Assembly (NCBI GenBank): GCA_020744425.1
Contig: JAGMUV010000004.1
Location: 2,728,001-2,792,000 of the forward strand
Length of the DNA stretch: 64,000 nt
Direction: 5' to 3'
Origin: Dactylonectria macrodidyma
Lineage: Eukaryota > Ascomycota > Sordariomycetes > Hypocreales > Nectriaceae
Of this stretch, positions 21,630 through 32,674 are shown piece by piece. The translations under genes were made by a program, and so were the position numbers. The notes beneath the pieces were generated by a model that did not search any database, was not told the origin of the DNA, and was given only the letters and a program-made list of their open reading frames with translations. The stretch's first letter is position 1; every line of letters begins with the position of its first letter.

Positions 21630-24625
21630 ATGTTTTCCTCGGCGTTCAAGTCCATCTCCGCCACCAACATCACCGGAAATTACTCCATCTCGTCTACCCT
21701 GACTTCAACGGCTGGTCCCTGGAAGATCTACGATGCCAAAAAGAAATCGACCGGCAAGACCTACAGCGTCTTCGTTTTTGATCGGAAATCACTCGATTCC
21801 CATGGCAACTCCCTAGGGCGTTCAGGCGCCGCTTCGTTCAAGAAGACGATCGAAGAGGTTGTCGAGCGGTTGAAGAAGGAAGCCTCCAGCTTGGCCAAGC
21901 TGCGCCATCCCAGCATCCTCGAGCTGGTTGAACCGGTAGAGGAGACGAGGGGTGGAGGCCTACAGTTTGTGACCGAGCCAGTTACGGCTTCACTTTCGAG
22001 CGTGCTACTGGAAAAGGATGAACAAGAGCGCTCTGGAGGTCCCGGCGGACGGTCGAGTCGATTCGTCACCGAAGATGCTGACGGAGTAAAGAGGCGCAGG
22101 GAATTGGAGATTGACGAGTTGGAGATTCAAAAGGGATTATTGCAGATCAGCAAGGCTCTTGAGTTCTTGCATGAGAATGCAGGCCTTGTTCATGGAAACA
22201 TCACTCCCGATGCGGTGCTTATCAATGCCAAGGCACGTCAATTCCTCAAATTGTTACTCGCTTCAGAATCTACTAACACGAGAATAGTCTGACTGGAAGC
22301 TTAGTGGCCTGGCGTTTTGTAGCCCGCCAGAGAACTCCGATAAGCCAACTTCTATCCAAGGCATCAGTCTTTATGAAGTGCTCAACTTGGACAACCGTCT
22401 GCCCAAGAGTGTTCAACTGAACCTTGACTACACCTCGCCCGATTATGTCGTCGACAACAACATCAACTACTCTGCCGACATGTTCTCCCTGGGTCTCTTA
22501 TCGGTGGCTCTATACAACTCCCCTCACAGCTCCCCCTTGGAGTGTCATGGCAGCCTTTCCACGTACAAACGGCTCTTCCAGACCTCGTCCAGTGTCCCCT
22601 CAACTAATAACAACTACCTCTCATCCCGACCACTCCCCAAAGAACTTTCGCATCATGTTCTGCCCCGACTTATCACGAGACGACCAGCCCAGAGGATGAC
22701 GGCCCGTGAATTTCAACAGAGCGAGTACTTTGACAACATTCTCGTTTCAACTATCCGTTTTCTCGATGCATTCCCGGCCAAGACTCCAAACGAGAAGTCC
22801 TCATTCCTACGAGGTCTTGTCAAGGTGTTGCCGTCTTTCCCCAAGTCTGTCATGGAAAAGAAAGTCTTGCCTGCACTACTTGACGAGCTCAAGGATCGTG
22901 ATCTTCTGTCTCTCATCCTGCAGAACATTTTCAAGATCATTGAATTACTTCCCTCGGCACGTCGTGCATTTAGTGAGAAGGTACGGCCGGCTCTACGGGA
23001 TATCTTCGTCATCAACGCGAAGCAAACACAAGAGAAGGATCCAGCTAGAGATGCCGGATTGATGGTGGTTCTTGAAAACGTAGCTCCTATCTCCAACAAC
23101 TGTTCTGGGAAGGAGTTCAAAGATGGTATGTGTTCCTTTCTTTCAGCCCCAAAACTGATCACATATTAACACTAGCTTTAGATATGCTACCAGTTATCCT
23201 GGCTGCGATCGAATGTCCCACTCACTCTATCGTCGATGCCGCACTCCGGAGTTTGCCGGTGGTGTTGCCAGTACTCGACTTTAGCACCATCAAAAATGAG
23301 CTTTTCCCTGTAATTGCAACAGTCTTCAGCAAAACCAACAGTCTCGCTATCAAAGTACGTGGTCTACGGGCTTTTGTGATACTTTGCGGTGGGACAAATG
23401 AAGCAGGAGGCCCGGACGATGGCTTGAATGGGATGCCCTCGAGCAACAAAAAGACTTCTTCGTCGAGTGCCCTCGACAAGTACACCATGCAAGAGAAAAT
23501 CGTGCCCCTGGTCAAGGTCATTAAAACTAAGGAGCCTGCGGTCATGATGGCGGCCTTGAACGTGCTCCGAGTTGTCGGTCAGATTGCTGACGCGGACTTT
23601 GTGGCCATGGATATCCTACCGATTCTCTGGAGCATGAGCTTAGGACCTCTACTTGACCTAAAGCAGTTTCAATCATTCATGGAGCTCATCAAAAGTTTAT
23701 CAAAGAGAGTCGAAGATGAGCAAACGAGAAAACTCCAAGAGCTCTCCGGAACCTCGAATGGCAGTACAGCTGCAGCCAACGAAGACTTTATGGCATTCGG
23801 GGGCGTCACGGGCACCGCTTTTGATCAGGGCAACGGAGCAACAGAAGACGACTTCGAGGCACTTGTCAAGGGACGGGCTGTTGCAAGTCCCAGATCGAGC
23901 ACCGCTGGCGCGGCGGCGGCGGCGGCGGCGGCTGGGATGACCCCCGGGCAGCTTCAACCTCAGTAAACAGGTCAAACACAAGCACTCCGCAAGCAGCGGC
24001 CTTCTCCTGGTCGACGCCTCCTCCGGCAACGAATCCGACAAAGCCTCCCAGTCAACTCGCCATCAAGCCTCAGCCCAGCTTCCGGACGGTAACACCAGAC
24101 CTGGGCCGCTTCGAAACGCTTACGCCGAGCTCAACGCAGTTCAGTCAGCCTTTGCAACCAACTCAATCGAGCTTCTCGCCCCCTCCACAACAAAAACAAC
24201 AACCACTGACACAAGTACCCACGCCATCTGTCAACTGGTCATCTGCGGCTACGACAGCGAATCCCTGGGGGTCGACGACTTCAACGCCCTCTGTCGGCGG
24301 CTTTGGAGGCAGCATGAACTCGTCCATGGGGAGCATGTCGCTCGGACAAGGAACTGCAGCAGTTTCCCGGAATCCGTCCTTTACATTGCCGCCGCCGCCA
24401 CCGGGCGGAGCCATGTCGTCAGCTTCTTCCTCCTTCGCCATCGCACCGCCCCCTTCAAACCCGCAGGCGAGCGTTTGGGGCTCAAGCAGCACAGGCGGCA
24501 TGGGGATGGGTATGGCGGGCTCATCAAACATGGGCAGCTCGATGGGCCAGGCAGCGAGCAATGCAAACACAATGGGCGGCGGGCAGCAGAAGTCGGGTCT
24601 GGACAAGTATGAGAGTCTGATTTAG
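21630..24625 (+). CDS. SCY1: SCY1-family pseudokinase (vesicle trafficking), with a frame break
   Basis: Exons are 21630-22232, 22288-23125 and 23182-24625. The N-terminal kinase-like fold is degenerate: the catalytic-loop HRD is replaced by HGN (VHGNITPDAV), and where DFG should be the sequence reads SGLAF. A HEAT-repeat-like helical middle follows (about 300-600). The C-terminus is Ser/Pro/Gly-rich and ends in SGLDKYESLI, a typical fungal SCY1 tail. These proteins scaffold Golgi/endosomal clathrin and COPI traffic and are not thought to phosphorylate. Intron 1 (22233-22287) uses a GC donor with a TACTAAC branch. The reading frame changes between about 23887 and 23941: the upstream frame runs into GCG codons and a stop at 23964-23966, and the downstream frame reads GGGGWDDP and continues to 24625. 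A single missing G after 23910 in the GGC run restores one 961-residue frame. Alternatively, a 65 nt GTCCCA...CAG intron (23887-23951) gives 939 residues. Confidence 0.88.
22233..22287 (+). other. GC-AG intron in the SCY1 gene
   Basis: The junction AAG|GCACGT ... TACTAAC ... AATAG|TCT joins codons in phase and restores the family sequence INAK-SDWKLSG. No GT donor nearby gives an open frame: the GT at 22237 leads to a stop. The intron is 55 nt. Confidence 0.75.
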
Positions 24626-26685
24626 ACGGATGGAGTTTTGGGTCACGCGATGGAGGATGGCATTGCAATGTCTATGGATTGGGTTGGAATAGCGTGTGAG
24701 CATAGAAATGAGGCTTTTCAGGGCCTGGTAGAAATTAGACGTGTCTTATACGGGAGTCTTTGTCTGCATCGAGTGTATATCAACTGCGTCAACATGACCT
24801 GGTTGTGAGTTACTAAGTAGCAGTTACTGTCGTCTTTCTAGTCAGGATGTTGGTTGGTAATTCGAGGCTGGACAACAAGCCTAGAATCGTGTGCAACAAG
24901 TCAAGAGTCATCTGAGGGCGTGTCCCAGTTTATCCAGGTTGCCAGCACAAGGACCCGACTGAACACGAGCGTCTTTGGCTTCTCCACAAATAGCAGTCAT
25001 CATCTCCTCATCTCTCAGCCAGAGTAACCCAAAGTACCTCACTTGCTCATCTTTGCCTACCCAACTTCAAAACCCGATACCCGGCCCTTCCCCTCTCTGC
25101 GCCACGTTCGTTTCCGTTTCCTTCGCCTTCTCTTTTCGTCAATCCGGTGCAACTCCAACCCCCTCTCGTCACATGCTTTCCCCCCCCCCTTCTTGCGCCC
25201 CAACTTACGCAAATGACTCTACCATGTACTATGCAGGTGAACTTGTTTTTAGCTTCCCAGCCAAGGCAGAAGCATCCTTTTGGCTCCTCCACGTCGCCGC
25301 CAATACAGTGCGCCCGGCGTGTTTTTTCATTGAGCCCAAAAAGATCTCCACTGTGGGTGTCGGTGAGACGAGGGGGGAAACTAGGGCTTCTTGTGTTGGT
25401 TGTTAGTTGTACAAACGGGCCTTTTGTGTGTGGTTTTTTTTCTTTCCGTTTTTGGTCTTTCCTTTTAGGTATTTCGTTGGTGGGCGTGGCAAGTTGTTTT
25501 CCGCCAAGGTTTGAGGAGGCGCTACTTTGTAACAGCATTACAGCAATAGGTCCGCAGGGCAGGTGGGCAGAAGAACAGAGTTGCATTCCGTCTCGAGATA
25601 CCTAGGCTAGTTCATATGATTTATCACTGTTGGCATGGCTTTTTGGCTTGTGCATGGCTTTCTTGCTTGACTTCGTGGCTTTTGTTCCCTCATCTCGTCG
25701 TTCATCGCTTATCAGAGTTGACCCCGTCATATGAGCATAGCATGCATGGGCAGATGGCGAAATGGCAGAAGCAGGACTGCATCATGGATCATGGGATCAC
25801 CTCCTCCTCGTTTCGCTTCTCGTACTGAGCTGGTGTTGCAGCCAACTAAAAGAGGAACTGGACTGGCTTGTTAGTGCAATCCCAAGTTCAAGTGAGGGGG
25901 CCTTACCCTTGTCAACCGAAGCGTCGGGTCATCGCCCACTCATCAACTCCCATTTCGACTCCTCCTTTCGCAAGCTGCCCCATCTGCATTGCATCACATC
26001 ACATCACATCATTTCCACGCACATGCAGCCCGCGCCACCTCTGACTACCCCCTGTCAGTATCCAAGCATCTTGGCGGCCTGTTGGTTAGCAGCTGAGCAG
26101 CCCAGCACTCTAGCAGCCTGTTAGCAGGTCCTGCTAGTTCCAACAGTGTTACCGTAGCGCTCTCAGATGATGACGGCAGCCTTCAGTCATGTCTGCACAT
26201 AGTCTAGTATGCATCATTCTACCGCTCTATCATTCTATCATCGGCCGAGATCGAGGTTGACGTCGAGGTCGATGAATCAAGTAACCACTGGGAATAATAT
26301 TGACACGCAAATATGGGGATGGATGGCTAGAACCATATCAGCATCCCTCTCAAACGCCCAACGCCTGTTCAGTCCTCATATCCGTCTGTCCATCTGTCCA
26401 TCTGTCCGCCCGAGACGCCGTGCCGCCCACCAAGATAACGGGTGGCACTGGAAAGAAGAAAACGCCAGCCAACCAGGCGCGAAAAAAAAAAAAAAGGCAA
26501 GGAAAAAAAATAAACATGGGGAGGAAAATGTCCACCAATCTCAGCCATGAAACAAACACATCACCATTTTGGTCCCGCGCATCATGCGCACACGCAAAAG
26601 TAGTCCTCCTTCAAGCCATCCGTTATGACATGTACCAACACCACCTACAGGGCGTAATCCAACTCTGTCAATTATATCGCCACGT
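24626..26685. other. 2 kb convergent intergenic region
   Basis: This region lies between the ends of SCY1 (+) and the sirtuin gene (-). A CT-rich stretch at about 25000-25200 on the plus strand resembles a promoter or leader. The reading frames behind it (up to about 150 codons) overlap on both strands and match nothing I know. A (CATCA)n tract lies at about 25994-26020, an 8-base TCTGTCCA repeat at 26385-26407, and a poly-A run at about 26483-26495. Confidence 0.45.
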
Positions 26686-28417
26686 CTACGGCTTTGACTT
26701 GGGGCTCTTGGGAGCCCGAACCTCGAATACGTGGCGGCTCTTGTATCCCTCTTCGGTAGCCACATCAATCTTCTGGCCCTTGGGCACCATCTCGTGCTTA
26801 AAGGGCCAGTCCAAGCGGCGGCACAACTCAGTGACAACAACATCGCAGTCGCCAAGCAGATCGATGTCAAAGTTGATATGCGAGACTGCCTGGCGCGAGA
26901 TGTAAAGCTGAGGGATGTGCGGTGGCAGCCAGCTGACAATCTCAGACACGGGAGTTACCTTGAGCGATGTGCCGATGACAATGACCAGGTCGACCTTGTC
27001 GCGGTCGTTCTCCGTCAGACGCCTGGAGAACTCGTCGGGTAGGGCCTCGCCGAAGAAGGTGATGTCGGGCTTCATGATGCCTGCAGTGGGGATATCGTAC
27101 TCGGAATCGTCGGAGCTCTCGTCTGCACTCCAGCGACGGCGCTTCTTTTCCAGCCCCGCAGACCGCTTTCGCTTCACAGTGCCGCCGGCTGCACGCAGTG
27201 TTTGGATGCATCGCGGGCATCGAGGGATTTTGTCGGCCTTGATGTCCGGGAAGATCTTTTCACCCTGCATCTTGAAGCCACATTGGATGCAGGTGGCTGT
27301 GCCAAACGATCCATGGCACTGGATGAGCTTCTCCTTGGGAACACCGGCCTTGACTTCAAGGTTATCGATGTTCTGAGAGTAGTTGGTGAGCAGCTTGCCG
27401 CGCTCGTTGAGCATAGCGATGAATTTGTGGGTGGGCGTGTAACGGTCGGTGTTGGGCAGAATGTCCTTGGCGACTGAGTAGAAGATGGTGGGATCTTGTC
27501 TGAAGACATCGATGTCGAACACCTCCTGGGGATCGTTAAGACCCAGATGCTCAAGCTTAGAGTAGAGACCCGTGCCCTTAGAACGGAAGTCGGGAATGCC
27601 CAGCGAAGTCGAGATACCCGCGCCAGTTAGAAGGATAATGTTCTTGCTCTTCTGAATCAGGTTCACGGCATCTTCGAGCGAGTTGTATTTTGATAGCTTG
27701 GCACGCTTGGACAACTCGCGGGTGATGGCCAGCGACAGTAAGCTGAAGTAAGCCTCATCATCCTCGCCCTCGAGGAAGGCTGGAGGACGGATGCCAAAGG
27801 CGCTGAGAAGCTTCTTGGCCGTATAGCGACCAGCATCGACAGTGCGTTCGCAAAAGACGGCAGGACCCTGTTCTCGGAGTTCCCGGCGTAGCCTGCTAGC
27901 TTCCTCAGGTGTGCACACGTCGGCATCTATAGTGATTGATGGTTAGCAAACCTTTGCCACACCCGAAAGCAAAAAATTAAATGACCGTGCCATGTGTTCC
28001 CTAGATGCGCAGATGGCAGTGATGAGATGCAGTAATGCCTCGAGTCTACTTGGACTTTGCTTGTGAATAGTAAAGTGCGAGGAGGGGAGAGGAGGAAAGG
28101 GAGGATGCAGGAATGTCTCGGTGAGTCGTCGAGACTGTTGAGATAAAGGATGTGAAAAGAAGAAATAGTAACTCACCTTCACTAGCAGCAGTGGGATTAG
28201 CAGTCAGTTCCTCAAAGGCATCCTCAAAGAGGGAATCCGTCTCCCATGAATCGCGAACATCGGCAACTCGCTCTTCGAGTTCAGTAAGGGCGACGTTGGC
28301 GAAGGCCGTTTTGTATTCTTCCTCTGTTGGGTTTTCGCCCAGCTTGTCAAACGCGTTTGCCTGGGCTTTGCGTCTGGCGAGCGTAACGCCCTTTGCGGCG
28401 CCTCTCTTGGTGTTCAT
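26686..28417 (-). CDS. SIR2-family NAD-dependent protein deacetylase (class I sirtuin)
   Basis: Two exons on the minus strand, 28417-28177 and 27926-26686, are split by a 250 nt intron, long for this window. They give 493 residues; an ATG seven codons upstream (28438) is also possible. An N-terminal helical region (about 80-165) precedes the Rossmann-fold motif GAGIS at 182-186, then GIPDFRS, NYSQNID and the catalytic His285 in QCHGSFGT. Zinc is held by C293, C296, C317 and C320. Between the zinc module and the second half of the NAD fold there is a basic then acidic insert ([15 protein letters not shown]..., about 327-350), probably a nuclear localisation signal. The order fits the Sir2/Hst1 class, which removes acetyl groups from histone tails in silent chromatin and represses subtelomeric and metabolite genes in fungi. 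Which paralogue it is cannot be settled here. Confidence 0.9.
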
Positions 28418-28438
28418 GTTGGGTGCGCGGAGTTGCAA

Positions 28439-31400
28439 AAATTAGAAATGGCCAGGCTACCTCTGAAAGAAGGGCAAAAGGTTGACCAAAGATAGGGAGA
28501 TGATGAGAGAATGGAAAGGGAAGAGAGTTGAGAATGTGACGGGTTGTTGTTTGGGGATGCGTGGCAATGAGTGCGAATTTACCCGCAGCAGTCAGCAGTA
28601 AATTAGGTATGTAAGAAAGCCGGTGAGCGTCCAGGAGATTCCAGTGTCTCACTTTTTTGGGCGATAGGCGAGAGGCGATGGAGACTTGTTGGCCTTTTTT
28701 TTATGGGGGAGGAGAGGGGTGGGTGTGGGAAGGGGTCGAAGCGTGGGTATGTAAGAGGAAGAGTATGCGAAAGGTTGAATTTTGAAAAGGGCAGAGAAGA
28801 GAGCTGAGAGGGAGAAGCAGATGCGAAAGAAGCGGGTCAGCGACACGAGGATGGCATCTGAAAATGAAAGCCAACCGAGTGCGAGTCTGACTAGATGCTA
28901 CGTTTTGCCTTCAGCGTCTTTGCTGAGACCGTGTTTCGATTTTGCGTTTGCGTCCTGATTCGGAACAGCTTCCGGAAGTATGTCGTGACTCTCTCTCAAG
29001 GTTCGACGGTCTGAGGGGAAAAGGGAAAGGTTTGAATGTTGTAGGCGGGAGGGAAGGGGGAAGGGGAGATAAGAGGGCAGAGGGACGAGCGAGAGAAAAA
29101 AAGAAAGGTTGTGTGATGAGTGCGAGTGAGTGCGTGTTATGTAAAGGAAAGGAAAGGAAAGAAAGAGCCGGCGGGCGAAGGACGAAAGCGAGTTACTAGG
29201 CCCAAGGGCAATTCTCAGCTTGGCTTTGACTCGTCAGACAAGCCGCAAGGTAAGACCGGAATTAGGTACGGAACGCAGCAGGGCAGGCAGGCAATGCGAT
29301 GTCCAATGCTGAGAGAGTGAGCGGCCCTAAAACTGAGGCAAAAAAAGCATAAACCAGGAAGGATGGCCAGCCAGAGCGAGAAGAGCAAGACGAGCGAGAC
29401 GCGGGAGGGCGGCAGAGACGGGAGGGAGATCAATTATCGTCTCAGAGGTCTCGCGGCCATGCGGGTCGCCGTTCAGTTCACAAGCAGCTGAGCAGGCCGC
29501 CGATACAGCCGAAAAGAGAACAGTTGAAGGGGTGTGGAGACTAAAGAGAGAGAGACAGAGAGAGAAAGAGAGACAGAGAGAGAAAGAGAGACAGAAAGAA
29601 CAAAGTCTCGATCCCTTGTCTAGGTAGGCAGATTGATTGATTTGGGTTGGTGTTGCGTGTTCGCGTCGTGTCGTGCCGTGTTGTGATGTGATGCGATATG
29701 CGATGTCTTTTGTGTTAGGCCGTCACGCACTTCGTTCGCGTGGGTGTCGATTTCCTCTTCGGGTTGTCAATCTGTAACCTCTACGGTGCGTGTATGCGTC
29801 ACGGCAAGTCGTCGACGAAACTCGCCGATCGACAAGGTCGGTGGGTGGTGAAGAAGCACGCACGTTGGTGTATGCGAAAGGAGAACGCGAGCGCGAAAAG
29901 AGCAAGGCCTTTACAGAACGAATTGCGGATTGGGGGGTGAGAGAGGAACAGAGAGGGTTGAAGGGGGAAATGGGTCTGAGATTTTGGGCAAACACACGAG
30001 ATTGGAATGGATGGGCTGGGCTGGATGGGCGGATGGATGGATGGGACGGATTGCACTGGCTGGCTGAACTGGTGAATGGTGTGAGAAAGAAAACCCCCCA
30101 AGGGGAAAGCGGCGAGTCACAGAACCGATCGATGAGCGAGCCAGCGAGGGCTGACGAGTGACCAGCGACGGGCAAAGTAAAACCAGACGAGTCGCAAAGC
30201 CACAGGGGGGGAGAGCTATTGTTCTCATACCTAAATGTGGCGACACGAACATGGATGAACAATATTAACAAAGCGGCTTATCCGGGTCGAGTCTTTTTTG
30301 CTTCTCTTCCTGTCTTTGCCGTCCCTTCTTTACAGTTCCATACCTCGCCCATGTTGCCTCCTTTGCTTCCAGTCCTAGATCGCTATCCATCGCGTAAGGC
30401 AAGGTAGGTTGGATCGATATCCGCTACGTCAAGCAAATGAACCATTCCCACCGCCCGCTGACAGCCTAGCCAAGCCATTCTAACCTAACCTAAGGGATTT
30501 TTTTTTTACCCACGCCCCCATTCCCCCGTTCCCATCAAATTATTCGCACAAGATAGCCCGATCAAGTGCCAGCAGAGTTTCCTAAGAACGCCCCCCTTCG
30601 CCCCCCGTCCTCTCTGATCCTCCCTGCATTCAGTGTGAGCAACTAGTACTGTTAGGCTACGTAGCATCAGCACCCATATCGTGTTCCAGGCCAGCCCTTT
30701 CCTTGCCTATTCGTGGTATTCTTCCGCTCGATTTCCTCTTGATTCCTTTCGTTTCTTTTTCCTACCTCACCTCTCTTCTTTCTCTTCGCCGCCACATATG
30801 ATACAAAAAGCGGAGAAGGGACAGGCAGCATGCGGTGGGTGTGCGCGTGCGTTTGTGTGTCAGTGTGGGTGTGTTGTGTTGTTGTTGCATGACATGATCG
30901 GCTTATAATGCTCTCTCTCGCTGTCAAGCATGTGTTGGTTGAATTTACTTACTCTGCACGCCGTCCTTTCTCAATATCGCCTTCTCTCTTTCACCTTCTC
31001 TCTCATCTCTCCCATTTCTCTCCACTAGCCCTATGCTCTCTTGTTCAGCTTCTATAAATGCTGTACCTGGGTCAGTATCTCCTAACTAGAGAAGCGACAA
31101 ATTGCTTTCCATGACGAGAGCCCCGCTTTCCATTTGTCTCGGCCCTCGCCCAATTGACGGCATCCATCTCGCCAGCTGGACGATGGTTCTAGCCGGTTGG
31201 CTGATTGGCCAACCTACTATCCAAGCACCCAGGCCTGGATTCATTCATTAGCCTTTCCGCTACTTCGAGGCAAAAAATGGAATGTCCACTTTCAGCTGTA
31301 TCAACAGCCCTCGCTATTATCACCGCCATCGATTCAGTTATGTTTCTCTCCTCCATGAAATCGAGTGCAGTTCTCTCTCGTAGAAACCGGGGTTCGGTCC

Positions 31401-32674
31401 GGGCCTTGTTGCGACATAGTTACCACTCACCTCACAGTGTGAGTCTCGCACTCATTCGCTCTGCCCCCTTTCCCTCATCTCCCGCATCCTCCCGACAACC
31501 CCAATCACGCCAGGTAGATTAAGACACCCTGGGTGATTGGCCGTCGAGCGACGCTGTGTACCAGCCCAAAGAACCAGCCAGCGCTATCGATTTTTTTTTC
31601 TTCCCTCAGTTCCCTCTCTTCTCTGGCCGCAGTGTCCATCCTCCGGGCCGTGTACCGTGGTAGCCTTGGTTACACAGCATCGTGACGAGTTAACAACCGC
31701 TTTCATTCCTCTAAGCATATGCATGAGCCGTGAGCGAATATCATCACCTTCCCCTCCAAGCTCGTCTTCTCCCATGTCAATCTTTACGGGTCAAAGAGTC
31801 CACTACGTAATCTAGAGAACTGTAGCACAAAACACCCCTTCACCAAGCCCCAGAACTCTATGCTGCCCAACACTGATGCGAAACTCGTCCAAGCCATGGC
31901 CGACCAGCCAAGCGAGGGAGCCACCTGCAAGCAACTGTGCCTATTACCAGCATTCCACCACACAATCCAATCCTCGACCGCCCCCTCTTCTCACCGATAC
32001 CCGGGTGCATCCCTAGTCGCCAGCCACCACCCAAACCTCAACGGGCTGTGATTTGCAGTTTCGCTCGCCGCCCATCTTGGCAGAACCTCCCCACAATCAT
32101 CATCGTAAAATGACGCCCATCCATGTCCACCGCCCGCAACAACAACACAACGAACAGATGTCCCTACTGCGTTACAGACCATGTAGCCTATGGGTTCCGG
32201 CATCTCCTTTCAAGAAAGTCAACTGTCTTCGCTACCTTGCCCGCGCCGTCGCATATCGCCGATAATGTGCTTGACCGTGCATGCAGCAAAGTAAACCAGA
32301 CTCTGTTTGTAAGAAACAGTGGGAACACTGAGGCAAGCCGTAGACGTTGTCACGAATCTGGTCAACCTAATGGAACCTTGCCGCGCGTCGCAGAGGCGGT
32401 GCTATCGCTTGCGAAACGTTTCTCCCTCGGAGAGCCTGATCACACACGCTGAGAACTAAATTATGAAACGTTGGAAAAGGCGGCAAACGTGAATCAAAAG
32501 AGAACACAGAGATTCGAGGGGGCGGGTTTGAAATATAACATTACGTGTGTTTATGCATCGACACTCAGGAACGATTTGTTCTATGATGGTTTTAATCCAA
32601 CAAATAAAAGAAAAACAAGCAGCCATGCCCCAACCGTGTCTAGTAAGCCTAATATGGTACAACCGTATTACTCC
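28439..32674. other. 4.2 kb gene-free region with strand-biased purine/pyrimidine tracts
   Basis: It lies upstream of the sirtuin gene and downstream of the Ca2+-ATPase gene. From about 28480 to 30200 the plus strand is purine-rich (so the minus strand is CT-rich, as in fungal promoters of minus-strand genes). From about 30680 to 31060 the plus strand is CT-rich. No reading frame above about 180 codons exists and none is recognisable. An 18-base GA-rich repeat lies at 29551-29598. The simplest reading is a long sirtuin promoter/leader plus, possibly, a divergent non-coding plus-strand transcript. Confidence 0.45.
29551..29598 (+). repeat. 18-base GA-rich tandem repeat (about 2.7 copies)
   Basis: The unit AGAGACAGAGAGAGAAAG occurs at 29551-29568 and 29569-29586, with a partial third copy to 29598. 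It sits inside the purine-rich region upstream of the sirtuin gene. Confidence 0.85.

Noticed and set aside
25047..25586. 179-codon minus-strand frame and overlapping plus-strand frames
   Set aside because: No domain, low complexity, both strands open at once; consistent with chance in GC-rich sequence.
29723..30271. 182-codon minus-strand frame
   Set aside because: Composed of translated CT-rich/GA-rich low-complexity promoter sequence; overlapping frames on the other strand look equally plausible.
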